The position numbers were made by a program, and so were the translations under genes. The notes beneath the pieces are model-generated. The model worked only from the letters and a program-made list of their open reading frames with translations. It was not told where the DNA came from and made no database searches. A DNA stretch of 64,000 bases from Eucommia ulmoides (taxonomy: Eukaryota; Streptophyta; Magnoliopsida; Garryales; Eucommiaceae): the NCBI GenBank assembly GCA_016647705.1, contig CM028339.1:25087803-25151802 (forward strand), in the 5' to 3' direction. Shown here one piece after another: positions 1 to 11,797 of the stretch. How positions within the stretch are numbered: position 1 is the stretch's first letter; each line of letters starts with the position of its first letter.

Positions 1-364
1 GCCAGGAGATGGCGACGGCGGCGGTTCGTTGTCTTCATTGTTCGTCGCCTCCGTTTGCTGCTCGTAATTCCTGCCGTCGCCGTTCGTCGCTTAGATCTAC
101 TCAGATCTGGCCAAATCTGGGTAGTTTTCACCACCACTAGCGCCCTTTTTCATTACCACCGTCATTTCCATTTTTGCTCGACATCATCTACCCCGTAGCC
201 CTGAATGATTTTAGGTTTTATTTTGGTTGCTGTTTGGGTGCTGTTGTATTGAGATGTGCTGATTGTTGTATATTTTTTCGTTGCTGTTTGGAGTGGATTT
301 TTAGCTTAAGCTGATTATATGGCTTATGATTATACAGCTTGTGTTTTGATTCAACTAATAGGGG
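1..364. other. Unassigned GC-richer start of window
   Basis: The first 130 bases are rich in GGCGACGG and CGTCGCC-type triplets, as in plant untranslated exons or captured gene pieces inside transposons. The sequence then becomes AT-rich. I see no long frame, splice pair or terminal repeat, so I do not assign it. It could be the cut end of a feature that starts left of the window. Confidence 0.3.
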
Positions 365-648
365 TAAGTGAATATCTACTAATTGATTTGTGTGAATATC
401 TACTGATTGATTTTGAGTGGATATCTACTGAAAATCAATAATGTGTTATTGTTTAGTGGATGTCCATTGCTTGATAGGTGAATGAAGATAAATGAAATTG
501 AATTAGTAAGTGGATATCTACTAATTGATTTGTGTGAATATCTACTGATTGATTTTGAGTGGATATCCACTGAAAATCAATAATGTGTTATTGTTTAGTG
601 GATGTCCATTGCTTGATAGGTGAATGAAGATAAATGAAATTGAATTAG
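365..648. repeat. 142-bp tandem duplication
   Basis: Two adjacent copies, 365-506 and 507-648, are nearly identical. The visible differences are single bases, for example GTGAAT versus GTGGAT at the start and ATCTACT versus ATCCACT inside. The low divergence suggests a recent duplication in otherwise degenerate DNA. Each copy carries several GTGGATATC(C/T)AC-like motifs. Confidence 0.9.
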
Positions 649-740
649 GATTTTGATATTATTTAGGATAGCCCAATTAGATTTAAATAAATTCTAATGA
701 TTTCTTGATTTATTTGTCATTTTTATACTTTGTGTGCAGT

Positions 741-880
741 TGTTTGTGTTATTTTTTAGTTCAATGGATATCAACTGATTGTTTAAATGTTTGTGTTATT
801 TTTTTAGTTCAGTGGATATTCACTGATTGTTTAAATGTTTGTGTTATTTTTTAGTTCAGTGGATATTCACTAATTGTTTT
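741..880. repeat. 47-48 bp tandem repeat, three copies
   Basis: Units starting at 741, 788 and 836 each begin TGTTTGTGTTATTTTTTAG and contain a GTGGATAT(T/C)(C/A)AC core followed by TGATTGTTTAAATG. The third copy fades after about 880. It continues the motif theme of the upstream 142-bp duplication. Confidence 0.85.
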
Positions 881-884
881 TAGT

Positions 885-3108
885 GGATATCTACTTATTA
901 ATTTTTAGTAGATATCCATCTATCTACTTATTGAAAACCGATTAAGATGGGGGGAGCGCGACGATGTGACGATTAGTGAAGACGATGGATGTCAATCGTC
1001 TTAATTTTTAGCGCATTTTTACTTTAATTTTTTTTTTTTTGGATTTCCACTTAGGGGTTAAGTGGATTTATGTAATTTTTTAGTGGAATGTAACTGACGA
1101 TTAATATTCAGTGGAATTTTTTATTTTCTAGTTTCTTTAATTTTTTATATTTTAAAATGTTCATAGAATATTTAAAAAAAAAGCTAAAATTGAAATTAAA
1201 TTAAGTGAAAAATAATGTAAGTGGATATTTACTAAATATAATTAAGTGGTTATCCACTTAATGGATATCTAAGTAATATTCACTTAATTGATTTTTAAAT
1301 ATTTTAAATGAATTTTTAATTTAAATAGAATTTAATATTTAATTTTTTATATTTTAAAATATTCATAGAATATTTAAAAAAATAAATTAAATTTGAAATA
1401 AAATTAAGTGAAATATAATTAGGGTATTTATGATATTTTACAAAAAAATTATTTTTAAGAAAAATAAAATTAATTGAAGTTTTTTATTAAAAAAATAAAA
1501 ATTGAGGAAAATTTGAAAATAAGTGAAATTCTAAATATATATATATATATAAATTTTAGGAGTTTTGAAAAAAAATGGCGAAAATAACATTTTTGTAAAT
1601 TTTCTAGCTATTGAGGGTAATTTAGGAAAAATAAATATGATGATACTTTTGGAATGAGCTAAAAAAACATGGGATCTAGAAAATTATTTTTTGAACAAAT
1701 GCGACATCAGAATTTTTCCCTTAAATTTATGAGCTTTTATGGATATTTTCATTGACCATTAATATGAATCTAATAGTGGTCCTTCCGAAAGAGGCTGTAG
1801 ATATCAGAAGGAAAGAAAAACATATAAGGTGGTGCTTTTGTGTATTGTTTTTTATTCTCTAGTTTTTTTTATATCTTTTCCTAGGAATCTTCGGCGACAG
1901 GGAACATGAGTAGAATCTTTTCATTTTAAACGCTCCTGAAGGCTGCTAGAGGATTTATTGCTCACATCTGATGCAAACTATTCTAAAAACCTTTATCCCA
2001 ATAGTTGAAAAACTCTGTTCACATGTAGTTCAAAGTAATAAGCCATTAGCAGGGTAGGTGTATTGTAGGTTTTTTACCTAACACATGAATGATCTTTAAA
2101 AAAGTCATTGGAAAAGATTTTTTTTTTTTTCATGTTTAATATTTATTTTTTAGCTTGCCGTCTAAATTAACTTTAGCAATTTAGATTGAAGAGTATGAGT
2201 TCTGCATGTATTTCAAAACGCCAACAGAACTGGTATCATATTAAATTTACCAATAGAAATATGGAAACCGAGATATTAAGGTGCAGGTTGCCAGAGCTAG
2301 TTGGTTGTTACTAGTTACGAACCAGAGTGGTCTTCTCATATGTATATTTATGGGATCCATTACATTGAGAGTGCGTTTGAGTGAGGTATTTTACTAGTCC
2401 TCCCTCTCTCCCTTCGCCCCCCTCCTCCTTCTCATAATTTTTCACTAGTCCCAGACCCCCCCCCCCCCAAATTTCTCACTAGTCCAATTATTCAAAATTC
2501 ATTGTTTTTGTCTTTTTTTATGATCATTCATAGCAAGAAGGGTTTTGTATAATTCAAGAAGAGAATTAAAAATTTAATTCAGAATTTCAAAATCCATCAT
2601 TTTGCAAATTTGATGAAAATTTTCAAATTTCTGATCAAAAGATCTCAGAGGCTTCTTTACTGTGTTGAAATTAGTCTTTTCTTAGTTTTATTGCATACTA
2701 GGGATGCATATGAAGTCAACAATGTTTCTTAGTCCAGTTGTGTTGGTTGCTCTGCTCCAGTTCATCTCATTCAGTCCACATCTCATTCAGTCCAGCCATG
2801 TTCGTTACTCTGTTTTTGTTTCTTGTTGATCTGCTGTTTCCGTTTATATTAATTGTTCATAATATATTTGTTTAATTGTTTATTTAGTTTATTTATATTG
2901 TTAATTATCTGTTTAATTGTGATTTTTTTTTTAAAAAAAAAATTTGTTTGTATAATTGTTAATTTCTATTGAAATTTTGGCCTTCTTTAATGCATTCAAC
3001 CACCTGCAGTTTTTTTTGATTGTTTGATTATAGAAAAACAATACCATTGGGAAAAATGAAGGGCAAAACAGTTCAGCCTAAAATAGTTTTAGGGCAAAAT
3101 AGTTAAGC
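885..3108. other. AT-rich spacer, no gene seen
   Basis: Further GTGGATATCCAC-like motifs occur to about 1290. After that come AT-rich runs, an (AT)n tract near 1530-1550 and a C-run near 2457-2469. No supported frame, RNA gene or terminal repeat was found. The 5' half of the CACTA element ending at 5472 could begin somewhere here, but I find no CACTACAA sequence to mark it. Confidence 0.4.
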
Positions 3109-3151
3109 CTAAAATAGTTTTAAGTGATTGTAAAACCCCCCCCACCCCACA

Positions 3152-4947
3152 TTGAAAGGTCCATCTTTACCGAGGGATGAACCACCTTTACCACAATTTG
3201 TGCCACCAAATTCACAATCTGAACCACCTTTACCACAATTTGTGCCACCAAATTCACAATCTGCAGTATCTTCACATTCGGCTCCATCAAGTGGTCCAAA
3301 TACCAATTTTGATAGTACTAGTAAGAATTTATAGTAGTAGCTCATATTGTATGTTTTGGTTATTTTTACTAATCATGTTAATTGTGTTATTGTTTTCTTT
3401 TCTAATATATGTAGGGATTAAGAGGAAAGTGTGTGGACTAACAAGAGGCCATGCTACCTCAAAAATTGTAGAAGTGTCTGATAAGATTAAAGTTATGGTA
3501 CCAATGGAATGGGGGGGCCCGTCCAATGTTCTTCTGGAAGAAAATTTTCTAGTGAATTGGGTCTGTTTACTCGATCGATAGCACCATTAGAAAATGTCAA
3601 GGGAGGATGGGCTAAAGTACCAGACGATGATAAAGAGAAGTTGTATCATAAAGCTATGGTAATTGTTTTCTTTTTCACATTTTCTATGGTAATTATTCAC
3701 AAAATTAGATGTTTAATTGTTTATAATTATTTATTTGCTGCGAAGGTTTGATATTGTTGATTTTCACATACCTCATGTGAAGAATTATGCAGACGAAGTA
3801 CTATCAGGGTGTTATCGAGCTTGGAGAAGCAAACTCTACAACGCATATAAGGTGGCAAAAGAAGAAGGTAAAGACCCCAAAATTGCAAAACTAGGTGGAG
3901 TAGCCAAAGATACTGATTGGCAGTGGTTATGCAGTTGGTTTGAGAGCCCAAAGTTTCAAGTACACAATATGTTGAATATATCTAGATGTTTGCAATTTTA
4001 ATGTTATAAATTTATATATAGTTTATTATTGTTCTATATAGGCTAAATCCGAAGTTAAAACTAAAAATTGTAGTAAAGTGTTTTATAATCATACCGCGGA
4101 GTCTAGATCCTTTATGGAGACGCGACATGCATTGGTATTTTATACAACTACTAATTTGACTTTTATTTTTTAGTTAGACAATTCAAATAATAAAGGTTAT
4201 ATTTTCTTATTTATTTGTAGAAGAACAAGGACATCGGTGAGCTACCTAATCGGATTGAATTTCACAAGTTGACACACTTTAATTCAAAATTTGGAAAGTG
4301 GGTAGCGCCTAAGGTAGAAGAACATTTTGTGAGTTTTTTTAAGTACTTGAAATTTGTAGTTTGCCCTGATAGTAACACCATTAAAATGTGGATCCAATGT
4401 AGCAACCTCTGGCATAATGTATTTTATGCATAAAATGTCGTGCTCACCTAATGTCTTTCTTAAGGTTGGGGTATTAACATTATTTTGAAGAATTATACGT
4501 TTTGAAGAATTTCCATTATTTTTCATTTGTTATAGTTGAGTGTGCGATTAAATTCGTATTGAATGATAAATAATCATCTTATTTTAGAATTTTAATTTCA
4601 AGGATGAGATGGTGGAAGCAAAGAATACAATGGTTGATGTTGGTTATACGGAGGATGAAATATGTGATGCTATTCTTGGGACGAAATTGGGGTATGTAAA
4701 AGGACTTGGTCGTGGACCTAAGCCCAAGAGTAAACGATCTCAAAGTTACTCGTCAGCAGTAGAAGCTCAACTTAAGGCAGAAGTGGAGACGTATAAAAGT
4801 TTGGCAAGTACTCAACAATTACAACTTGAATCTTGTCACATGAAGATAGTTGAGTTGGAAGAGGGTCGACAGATGGATTGGGATAGACTAGTAGCATTGG
4901 AAGAAAATTTTAAGAGGTTCTTAGAGGGTTTAATTCCTTTCACTTGA
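3152..4947 (+). pseudogene. Broken Transposase_24 / TNPA-like CACTA gene
   Basis: Six exon-like blocks are visible: about 3152-3320, 3415-3658, 3746-3959, 4042-4134, 4221-4328 and 4603-4947, most with GT...AG edges and phase-0 joins. The translation resembles the plant Transposase_24 domain. It has a basic KRKVCGLTRGH block, then the FTRSIAPLENVKGGW and IPHVKNYADEVLSGCYRAWR stretches, an FGKWVAP block, and a last exon with ILGTKLGYVKGLGRGPK followed by a coiled coil of about 60 residues. Known members of this family are DNA-binding accessory proteins of CACTA elements, not the catalytic transposase. The frame shifts at a G7 run (3511-3517). The obvious acceptor before 3746 is one base out of phase, so there are at least two lesions. 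Confidence 0.75.
3179..3262 (+). repeat. 42-bp in-frame tandem repeat
   Basis: Two copies, 3179-3220 and 3221-3262, each encode EPPLPQFVPPNSQS in the first exon of the CACTA gene. The unit is a multiple of three, so the duplication keeps the frame and lengthens a proline-rich, probably unstructured N-terminal region. Confidence 0.9.
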
Positions 4948-4969
4948 TATTTTTATATAAAGAACATGT

Positions 4970-5472
4970 AATATTTTGGCAAGTAACTAATTTTGTTGTT
5001 GAAAATGATGGTTTATCTTTGACTACAATCTTGTTTGTAGCAAAACTATTTTGTTAATTTACTACAATTTGTAATATGAATTTTTATTGTTAATAGTTTT
5101 ATTTTTCTACAATTTCATTTTATAACGATTGCATTTTTCTACGACATTTTTATCGTTGCCAAAAATGAATTAAATTTAGCTACAAGGCAAATATTTGTTG
5201 ATCATTGTTTTTCTACAAAAATGTTACATTTGTTGCAATTGATGGGTGTCCATTTTTTGTTGCGAAAGATGTTTTTTTAGCTACGAAATTGACATTCGTC
5301 TTGAAAACAAATATCCAATAATCGTAGCGAAAGATTATCATTTATGCTAAGAAAATGTGCATTTCGTTGCTAAATACCGCTATAAATATTCGTTGCCAAA
5401 ATTATTTCGCTATGAAATGTTAAGTTTTATCTACGAATTAATTCGTAGCCGAAAGTCATTTTTCTTGTAGTG
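4970..5472 (+). repeat. CACTA subterminal repeats and 3' terminal repeat
   Basis: Short motifs such as TAGCTACGAA, CGTAGCGAAAG, TTCGTTGCTAAA and TACGAATTAATTCGTAGC recur in both orientations. The block ends in TTTCTTGTAGTG at 5472. In characterised CACTA elements such subterminal motifs bind the TNPA-type protein. The three bases after the end are ACT; the partner duplication cannot be checked because the left end is missing. Confidence 0.8.
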
Positions 5473-5983
5473 ACTCATAGAATCAATTAATATAAAGACT
5501 AATTAATAGGATCTTTAAAATATATGATAGACATTTGAAATATACTCAAATTCCCTTAAAATTTGATTTTCCAAAGTTCAAAATCATAGAATTTGGGTTG
5601 AACTTCTCGAAAAATGAAATAGTCAAATTTAACCAAATCCTGACACATTGGTCGACTGACGATTCTATAAGTCAACTGACTTCTCTGGGTTAGTCGACCG
5701 ACCATAGTGGCAGTCAATTGAGGCCAACCAATTTGACTAAAAACTTCTCATTTCATGCACTATTTCTCCCAGTCAACCATTCACTTGGTTCAGTCAACTA
5801 TTTGGCCCATAACTCTCTCTTTCTTTTTCATATTTAAGATATTTTCTCAAATAAATATTTTATGAAAAACATTTAAGATCTTAAATTTATCACTTTTTAC
5901 TATGTTACACATAAGAATATTCAATTTTAAGTGTCGTGCATGATCGTAATCAGATTGCATTAAAAGCATAAATATAAGAGAAA
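5473..5983. other. Spacer with GTCGAC/GTCAACTG motif block
   Basis: No gene is seen. Between about 5640 and 5800, short GGTCGACTGA, GTCAACTGA and GTCGACCGACC segments are packed together. They resemble the motif blocks in the LTRs of the copia derivative at 47997-56055, so this may be an old LTR fragment of that family. I cannot find its boundaries. Confidence 0.35.
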
Positions 5984-6975
5984 ATTACCTATTAATCCCA
6001 AAAAAAGAAATTATTTACCACCTACTCCCATCGACTTTTCTTTGCACTGATTAGTCCCATCAACACATTTTTCTTGTACCAATTAGTCCCATCAACACCT
6101 TTTCTTACACCAATTAGTTCCGTTTTAAAAAATGATGATGATTGAGTTTATCGAAATGCCCTCCCGTGAGTTTTACATTGAGAAGGAAGGTCGTCAAACT
6201 GGTGCACCACCACTGTCAGTTGTCGTCGCCGCTGGTCGTTGGTCGCCGGTCGCCGCCGCTGCCGCCACCATAAATTACAGCTTTCACCCCAAATTTTATG
6301 ACTTTTTGTCACTTTTTATATGTTCTAAAAAAAAATAAAAAAATCTTGATTTTAGAATAAAATCGTTACTAAATGGAACGTCAAACAAGAGAATAATTGA
6401 TGTTATATTCAACATTTACAAGTGTTGAATATAACATTCACATGTGTTCAATGTAATATCATATATATTTTACTCTATATACAAAAATAAGAGAATAATG
6501 GATGTTATATTCAACATCTACAGGTGTTAAATGTTACATTCAACATCCACATGAGGGGTATTTTGGTCAGAAAAAAATAACATCATAAAAAAAAAACAAA
6601 AAAAAAAAAAAACAAAAACACAAACACAAAAAACAAAAAAACAAACAGTTAATATTACATTCAACACTCAGAAGTATTGAATGTTACATTCAGCATCCAC
6701 ATGAGGGGTATTTTGATCAGAAAAAAATAGCATTAAAAAAATAAAAAAAATAAAAAATAAAATTGATGTTACATTCAACACCCACATGAGGGATATTTTG
6801 GTCAGAAAAAAATAGTATTAAATTTTTTTAATAATTTTGATATTACATTCAACATTCATATGAAAGGTATTTTGGTCAGAAAAAGACAAAAGGACTTATT
6901 GGTGCAAAAAAAAAAAGTAATGAGAGTAATTGATAATCTCTTTTGTATTTTGGGACTAAATGGTGCATGCCCCTA
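5984..6975. mobile_element. Putative terminal-inverted-repeat element, about 1 kb
   Basis: The left 75 bases run from about 5984 through TTAATCCC, TACTCCCAT and GCACTGATTAGTCCC. They resemble the reverse complement of the right 85 bases, which read ATTTAGTCCC, TACTCTCATT and GCACCAATAAGTCC. The repeats are imperfect, and I find no convincing target-site duplication. The interior has no real gene: one small GC-rich frame at 6132-6338 and degenerate tandem repeats. It could be a Mutator-like or other MITE-type element. Confidence 0.45.
6395..6880. repeat. Degenerate tandem repeats with GATGTTACATTCAACA core
   Basis: Five or six imperfect units carry a TGTTACATTCAACATCCACA core followed by TGAGGGGTATTTTGGTCAG and an A-rich tract. 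Inside the first, 6400-6414 and 6423-6437 form a perfect 15-bp inverted repeat with an 8-base loop. No coding potential is seen. The array lies within the putative 5984-6975 element. Confidence 0.7.
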
Positions 6976-9900
6976 AAGATAATGGTTTATTTTATTTAGA
7001 AATACAAAAAATCTTTCTTTTGCTCTAGAAAATCATCAACTTCTTCACTTGCAACCATCTTGAATCGTTTGTAAAATATCATCTTTGTAAATATTCAACG
7101 ATCAATATTTTTTACGATTTAATCTTTTGTTCATTTGCTCAAACGGTACTATGATCTAAAATCACTTAATAAACATATTAGTTTCTTAAAATCAATATTA
7201 AATTTTCCATCAAAATATCTAGGGTCAAAAAGTCCAAATTATAGTTTATGATTTTGATATATTCCATCTTTAAGATTTGCAAGAGAAAAAAGTAATGATT
7301 TTCCAAAGTTAACGTACATTGCAGAATGTGTAAAAGTATAAGGCATTGTGTTTCAAATTTCTAATTGGTTTCTGATTCGTAATTTGATTATGTATCTATT
7401 TATAGATTTGTATTTTATTTGGCAACTTTGTCCACAAGAATTAAGATTTCAATTAGACTAGCGTATAAACTCTGTCTAAAAGCATAATTTTAAAAAATAA
7501 TCTAATATGAAATAATCCTATTATTTTAAACAAAATAAAAATCATGACTTCATGCACGGGTTATGTGCTAATAAAAAAAAATAAAAAAAAATATAATTCA
7601 TGCACATATACTCGAAAAGTAAAAATAAAATTTTAAAGAATATAGTCTAACTAAAAAAACAATATGAGAAGTACATGAAAAACTTTTCAGTGGTATTTTT
7701 TTGTTATCAATGCCAATACAAATACTAAAAAGGAAGTTACCATCCCAACTGATCACTTGTAAAAAAATTAAACAAAAAAAAAAAAAAAAAGAGAGAGAGA
7801 GAGAAAGAGAATTTTAGAAAGAAAAAATTGTGAATTAAATCAAGTAAAGCATAAAATTGATGTAATTCCGAATTCAAAGAAACTTTAATCTCATAAAATA
7901 GATGTTGCAAAGAAAAACTTAATATTAAACAAGTTAAAGAAAAATAAATTTAAATCAAACAAACTATACATAAAAAAAAAAAATAAAATAAAAAAAAATA
8001 AAAAAATAAAAAAAAAAAAAAAAAATACAACCACAAACTAATTACTTAATATTTATTTAATTTAATAAATAAAAATCTGTCAAAATTAAAACTACAAATA
8101 AAGAGCCTTCTATTCAGATGATCCTCGTCACAAAATATCAAAATCGAAGTTAATCGATAGTTGTTTAATACAAAGAACGCAACTCCAAAAAAAAACAAAA
8201 GGTATAGTAAATGTAGCTTAAACATTTGATCCAGTTTAAGACACACAAGTGTACCAATTGAAGGATAATAATAAGTGTTTATTATATATTAGGATGAGTT
8301 TCAAAATAATCCAAAAGTCAAGCAAAAGCAAAAAAAAAATCCTTAGTAATAAATTTCCATCATTTGATTTAAAACCTTTCATCATTCTCGATTAGATTAG
8401 CATTCAATGTGACATTGAGATTATTGTGAATTTATCGTGCGAAATAACCTTCTTTTTTTTTCAATTGACTTTAGTAATATTAACTTTTTGGTTGGGCTAG
8501 ATTATTTTAAGAGAAGCTTCAAGAGAAATTAAATAGAATATAAGTTAGTAAATAATGAAGCGCAACAATCATACCCCTAAAGATTGCATAGACTTTTATT
8601 AAAATTAAAATCAAGAAACTAAAAGATGTAGAACTCAATATACAGGAATTGATAAATTTTCTAAATGTAATCAAATCAACAAACAAATCTTACACCACAT
8701 AATATGACAATAACATAGTTATACAATCAAATCCTAATAAATATGCCCAGTCTTTACCTCCAAATAGAGAAAAATAAAAGTTATTGTATCGGAAAAAGTA
8801 AAAAACATTGTGATATAATAAATCGTACTACTAAAAGTGACACTTCGAAAATGGAAGTTCTCATGTAAACCTCGATTGAAACCATATATTAGAAGAATCA
8901 AAAGTAACTAAATTGTACCCATACTTTTCAGGTCGAGATTACTTGATAGTAATACAATTTCTTACTCTATTGCTAAGAAATTACCCAATTATCTTACTAT
9001 TAGGTAAATCTTTCTCATTCTCTCAAAATAAAAATTAAAATAATCTATGACCAACTCTATTAAAACCAACAAAAAATGTATTAAATCTTCTATTCTAGTT
9101 TAACTTCAATTTGGTACAATTGAACATTTTGTCAAAAAAATAGGCAAAATAAATTTACTTTGGGATTTTTCTTTTTTTTTTTTCTCATGTCCCTCTCTCT
9201 GTCTATAGTTATAAGAAGTTATTTTTTTTTTTTTCCGAAACCTATTCTTGCACTAATATGTCTCATAATTATTGAGAGTGAAAAATGTACCCTATATTTC
9301 AACAAACATTCATTCAAAATTCTTATGTATTTATATAAATTCCCTTGATTTTTATAAATATGTTATTAAATAAGAGAATAATTTTTTATCTGTATATTTA
9401 ATTAAATTAAATTGAAATTCTTAAATTTTATATAATTTTTTTTATTTTTTATTTTTATTTTTTTTAAATTTCGTAATTAAGTTATGAAAAATAAAAAATA
9501 TTACCCGCACATTTAACAAAAAATCAATTAGAATTATTAATTTTTTATATGAACCCCTTGATTTTTGTAAATATTCTGTTGAATTTTTAAAATTTCGTCT
9601 AATTTTGGTAATAAAAATTTGCATTGAACAAAATTGAATATGAATTACAATCTAAGGACCAAATGTGCCACCTCTAAAATTTTATGGTCTATTTAAAAAT
9701 CCACCCAAACTTAAACTTGAGGGACTAAATGTGCAAATTTTTAAACCTCAGAAACCATATAAACACTCACCCTCAACTGTAGGGACTAAAAATGCAATTT
9801 TCTATTAAATTTAGTTTGACTATTACCTATAACTTTTCATAAATAGTACCTAATAATTAAACAAAAATGAATTATTTTCTGTTAACCAGTCTAACAAAAA

Positions 9901-10023
9901 TTAAAGAGTAAAAATTATTTCTCTTAATATTAAATTTAACCACTGTTTTCCTAAATTGTCCTCTCAAAATGTGGAGTCAAAAAGTGTAGGTCCAAATATA
10001 TATCATCTTGTTTTATATATATA
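6976..10023. other. AT-rich spacer with Helitron-type end at 7458
   Basis: No gene is supported; the small frames here are low-complexity. A-rich tracts occur near 7767-7800 and 7970-8026. At 7458-7461, CTAGCGTATAA repeats the terminal sequence of the Helitrons further right, in the same orientation, with a degenerate hairpin after it. It is therefore probably an old Helitron 3' end whose partner I cannot find. Confidence 0.4.
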
Positions 10024-10117
10024 CTAGCGTATAACTTATGCCTGAAGGTACAGGCGAAAAAAAAAATAATCTTCATATTTAAGCGACTAAGCAAAAAAAA
10101 GTCAACAAACTCAACAT

Positions 10118-10308
10118 CAAAAATATCATTACATAATGTATCGCAAGTACCCATAAACACAAACATCAAACTAATCATGAAATTTTATTGTTAACATGTG
10201 TTTTCAATAGACTCATCACCAAAATATCATTATAAAATATAATGTAAGTACCCACAACCACAAATATAAAAAAAGGTAATGAATTTTAATTATTAACATG
10301 TGTTGTCA
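10118..10308. repeat. Imperfect tandem duplication, about 90-105 bp unit
   Basis: 10118-10207 and 10222-10308 share AAAATATCATTA, GTAAGTACCCA(T/C)AA and TTAACATGTGTTNTCAA in the same order. The copies have diverged by substitutions and small indels. They lie between the Helitron terminus and the Rep fragment. Confidence 0.7.
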
Positions 10309-10329
10309 AAATATCTCATTTACTCCTTC

Positions 10330-10546
10330 CTAAGTCAATGTTGCTCGATCAACTCCTTTGTAGATATACTTGTTAATATATTTAACACATCGAAGTCCAG
10401 CACAAACTTCAACATTAATATGACAATCGAATTGAAATATCTGCATTGTAAGGAACAATATCTCTATTATTAACCTCTTGTCCCCTCACTTTGTAAATTT
10501 TTTCATTATTACGACGACGATATATAGGATATCCTTCTTCATCCAT
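10330..10546 (-). pseudogene. Helitron Rep (RepHel N-terminal) fragment
   Basis: From the minus-strand ATG at 10546 the frame reads MDEEGYPIYRRRNNEK, then KVRGQEVNNRDIVPYN. After a one-base shift it reads HINVEVCAGL and KYINKYIYKGVDRA. These strings match the plant Helitron_like_N region, where conserved KYxxKYxxKG tyrosines form part of the rolling-circle nicking site. Only about 70 residues survive, and no helicase (Pif1-like) part is visible. The fragment stops at a TAG at 10330-10332. The match is from memory of the family pattern but is strong in order and spacing. It supports calling the CTAGCGTATAA-ended elements Helitrons. Confidence 0.75.
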
Positions 10547-10554
10547 GGTGCTTT

Positions 10555-11715
10555 TGTCTAAAAATACAAACATAAACTAAAAATATTTCTAATTTCTGTT
10601 AGTCCAAATATAAACATAAACAGAAATTAAATAGAAATAGAATTTAAAAATGAACACAACAGGAACAGACTATTGATGTGGAATAGAACAAGAATGGGAA
10701 CAGAAACAGAACCGAAAACGAGAACATGTATATTTCTAAAAATAATAATCCCAAAAAGTATAAATATTACTAAAAACATTTCTAATTTCTAAAAAACACA
10801 AATATAAACATTTCTAATTTATAAAAAAGTATAAATATAACAAAAAAACATAAACACAAACTAAAAATATTTCTGATTTCTGTTAGCCCAAATATAAGCA
10901 TAAATATAAATTAAAATCGAAATAGAATTTAGAAATGAACACAACATGAATAGAGAATAGAAACATGAACCAGAACAGAAACAGAGAATAGGAACATAAA
11001 CAGAGAACATAAATAGTAACAGGAACAGAAACATAACGGAAACAGAAATAGGAATAGAAATAAAAATGAAAACAAGAACATGTATATTTCTCTAACCAAT
11101 AATCCCAAAAAGTATAAATATAACTAAAAACGTTTGTAATTTCTAAAAAAAACACAAATATAAACATTTCTAATCTTTAAAAAGTATAAATATAATAAAA
11201 AAACACATACATAATCTAAAAAATTGACGAAAATAAAACAGAAACAGAAACAGGAACGGAACTTAAGCCTAATTATTTTAAGTAATAATCTATTATTAAA
11301 CGGAAACAGTTATAGGAACAGGAACAGGAACAGGAACAAAAATAGTAACAGGACAGAAACAGTAACGGAAACAGAACAGAAATAGGAACGGCAACAGGAA
11401 TGGAACTTAAGCCTAATTGTTTTAAGCGATAATTTATTAATAAACCAAAAATTGAGAATATAAGGAAAAAATTCAAAGGTTAATTAATTAAATTAATTTT
11501 TTGATTAAGGAAAATTGAGTACAAAAATTTTAAAAGATTAGAACAAACACAGTTTCAAAATGAATACTACAATTTGGTAATGAATACTACAAAATGAACA
11601 AACACAATAACCCATGTATATTTTTCTAAAAAATAATCTCAAAAAGTATAAATATAACTATAAACATTTCTAATTTCTAAAAAACACAAATATAAACATT
11701 TTAGAAGCTTAAATA
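10555..11715. repeat. Purine-rich GGAACAGAAACAG repeats, about 280-bp units
   Basis: Blocks starting near 10560 and 10860, and partly near 11580, share CTAAAAATATTTCT(A/G)ATTTC, AGAATTTA(A/G)AAATGAACACAACA and AAAAAGTATAAATATAAC. They are separated by (GGAACA)n/(GAAACA)n tracts. This is a degenerate direct repeat with hexamer-like expansion and no coding potential. Confidence 0.65.
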
Positions 11716-11797
11716 ATTTTTCCTGATCATTTGATGGGTATCCTTAATGATGTATAGTTCATGTAATAATCAATGTCTACCAAATTCCAAGCACAAA

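Larger units (their letters stand above)
3152..5472 (+). mobile_element. CACTA (En/Spm) element, 3' part
   Basis: The right end, 5461-5472, reads TTTCTTGTAGTG, the reverse complement of CACTACAAGAAA, the classic CACTA terminus. The 500 bases before it contain many direct and inverted copies of TAGCTACGAA/TTCGTTGC-type subterminal motifs, as expected for transposase-binding arrays. Upstream lies a spliced gene of the Transposase_24 (plant Ptta/En/Spm) type. No matching 5' terminus or TNPD-type DDE transposase is visible, so the left boundary given is only the first coding exon. The element is truncated, or non-autonomous with a lost 5' end. Confidence 0.8.
10024..11715 (-). mobile_element. Helitron remnant, minus strand
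   Basis: Read on the minus strand, the element ends in an imperfect hairpin followed by TTATACGCTAG and then T (plus-strand 10024-10045). That is the expected Helitron 3' end: hairpin, CTAG, insertion before T. A Rep-domain fragment lies inside at 10330-10546. I do not find the 5' TCTATATA end seen in the two complete relatives (Helitrons A and B), so the right limit is only where the internal repeats stop, just before the LTR at 11798. The right part may have been deleted. Confidence 0.6.
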
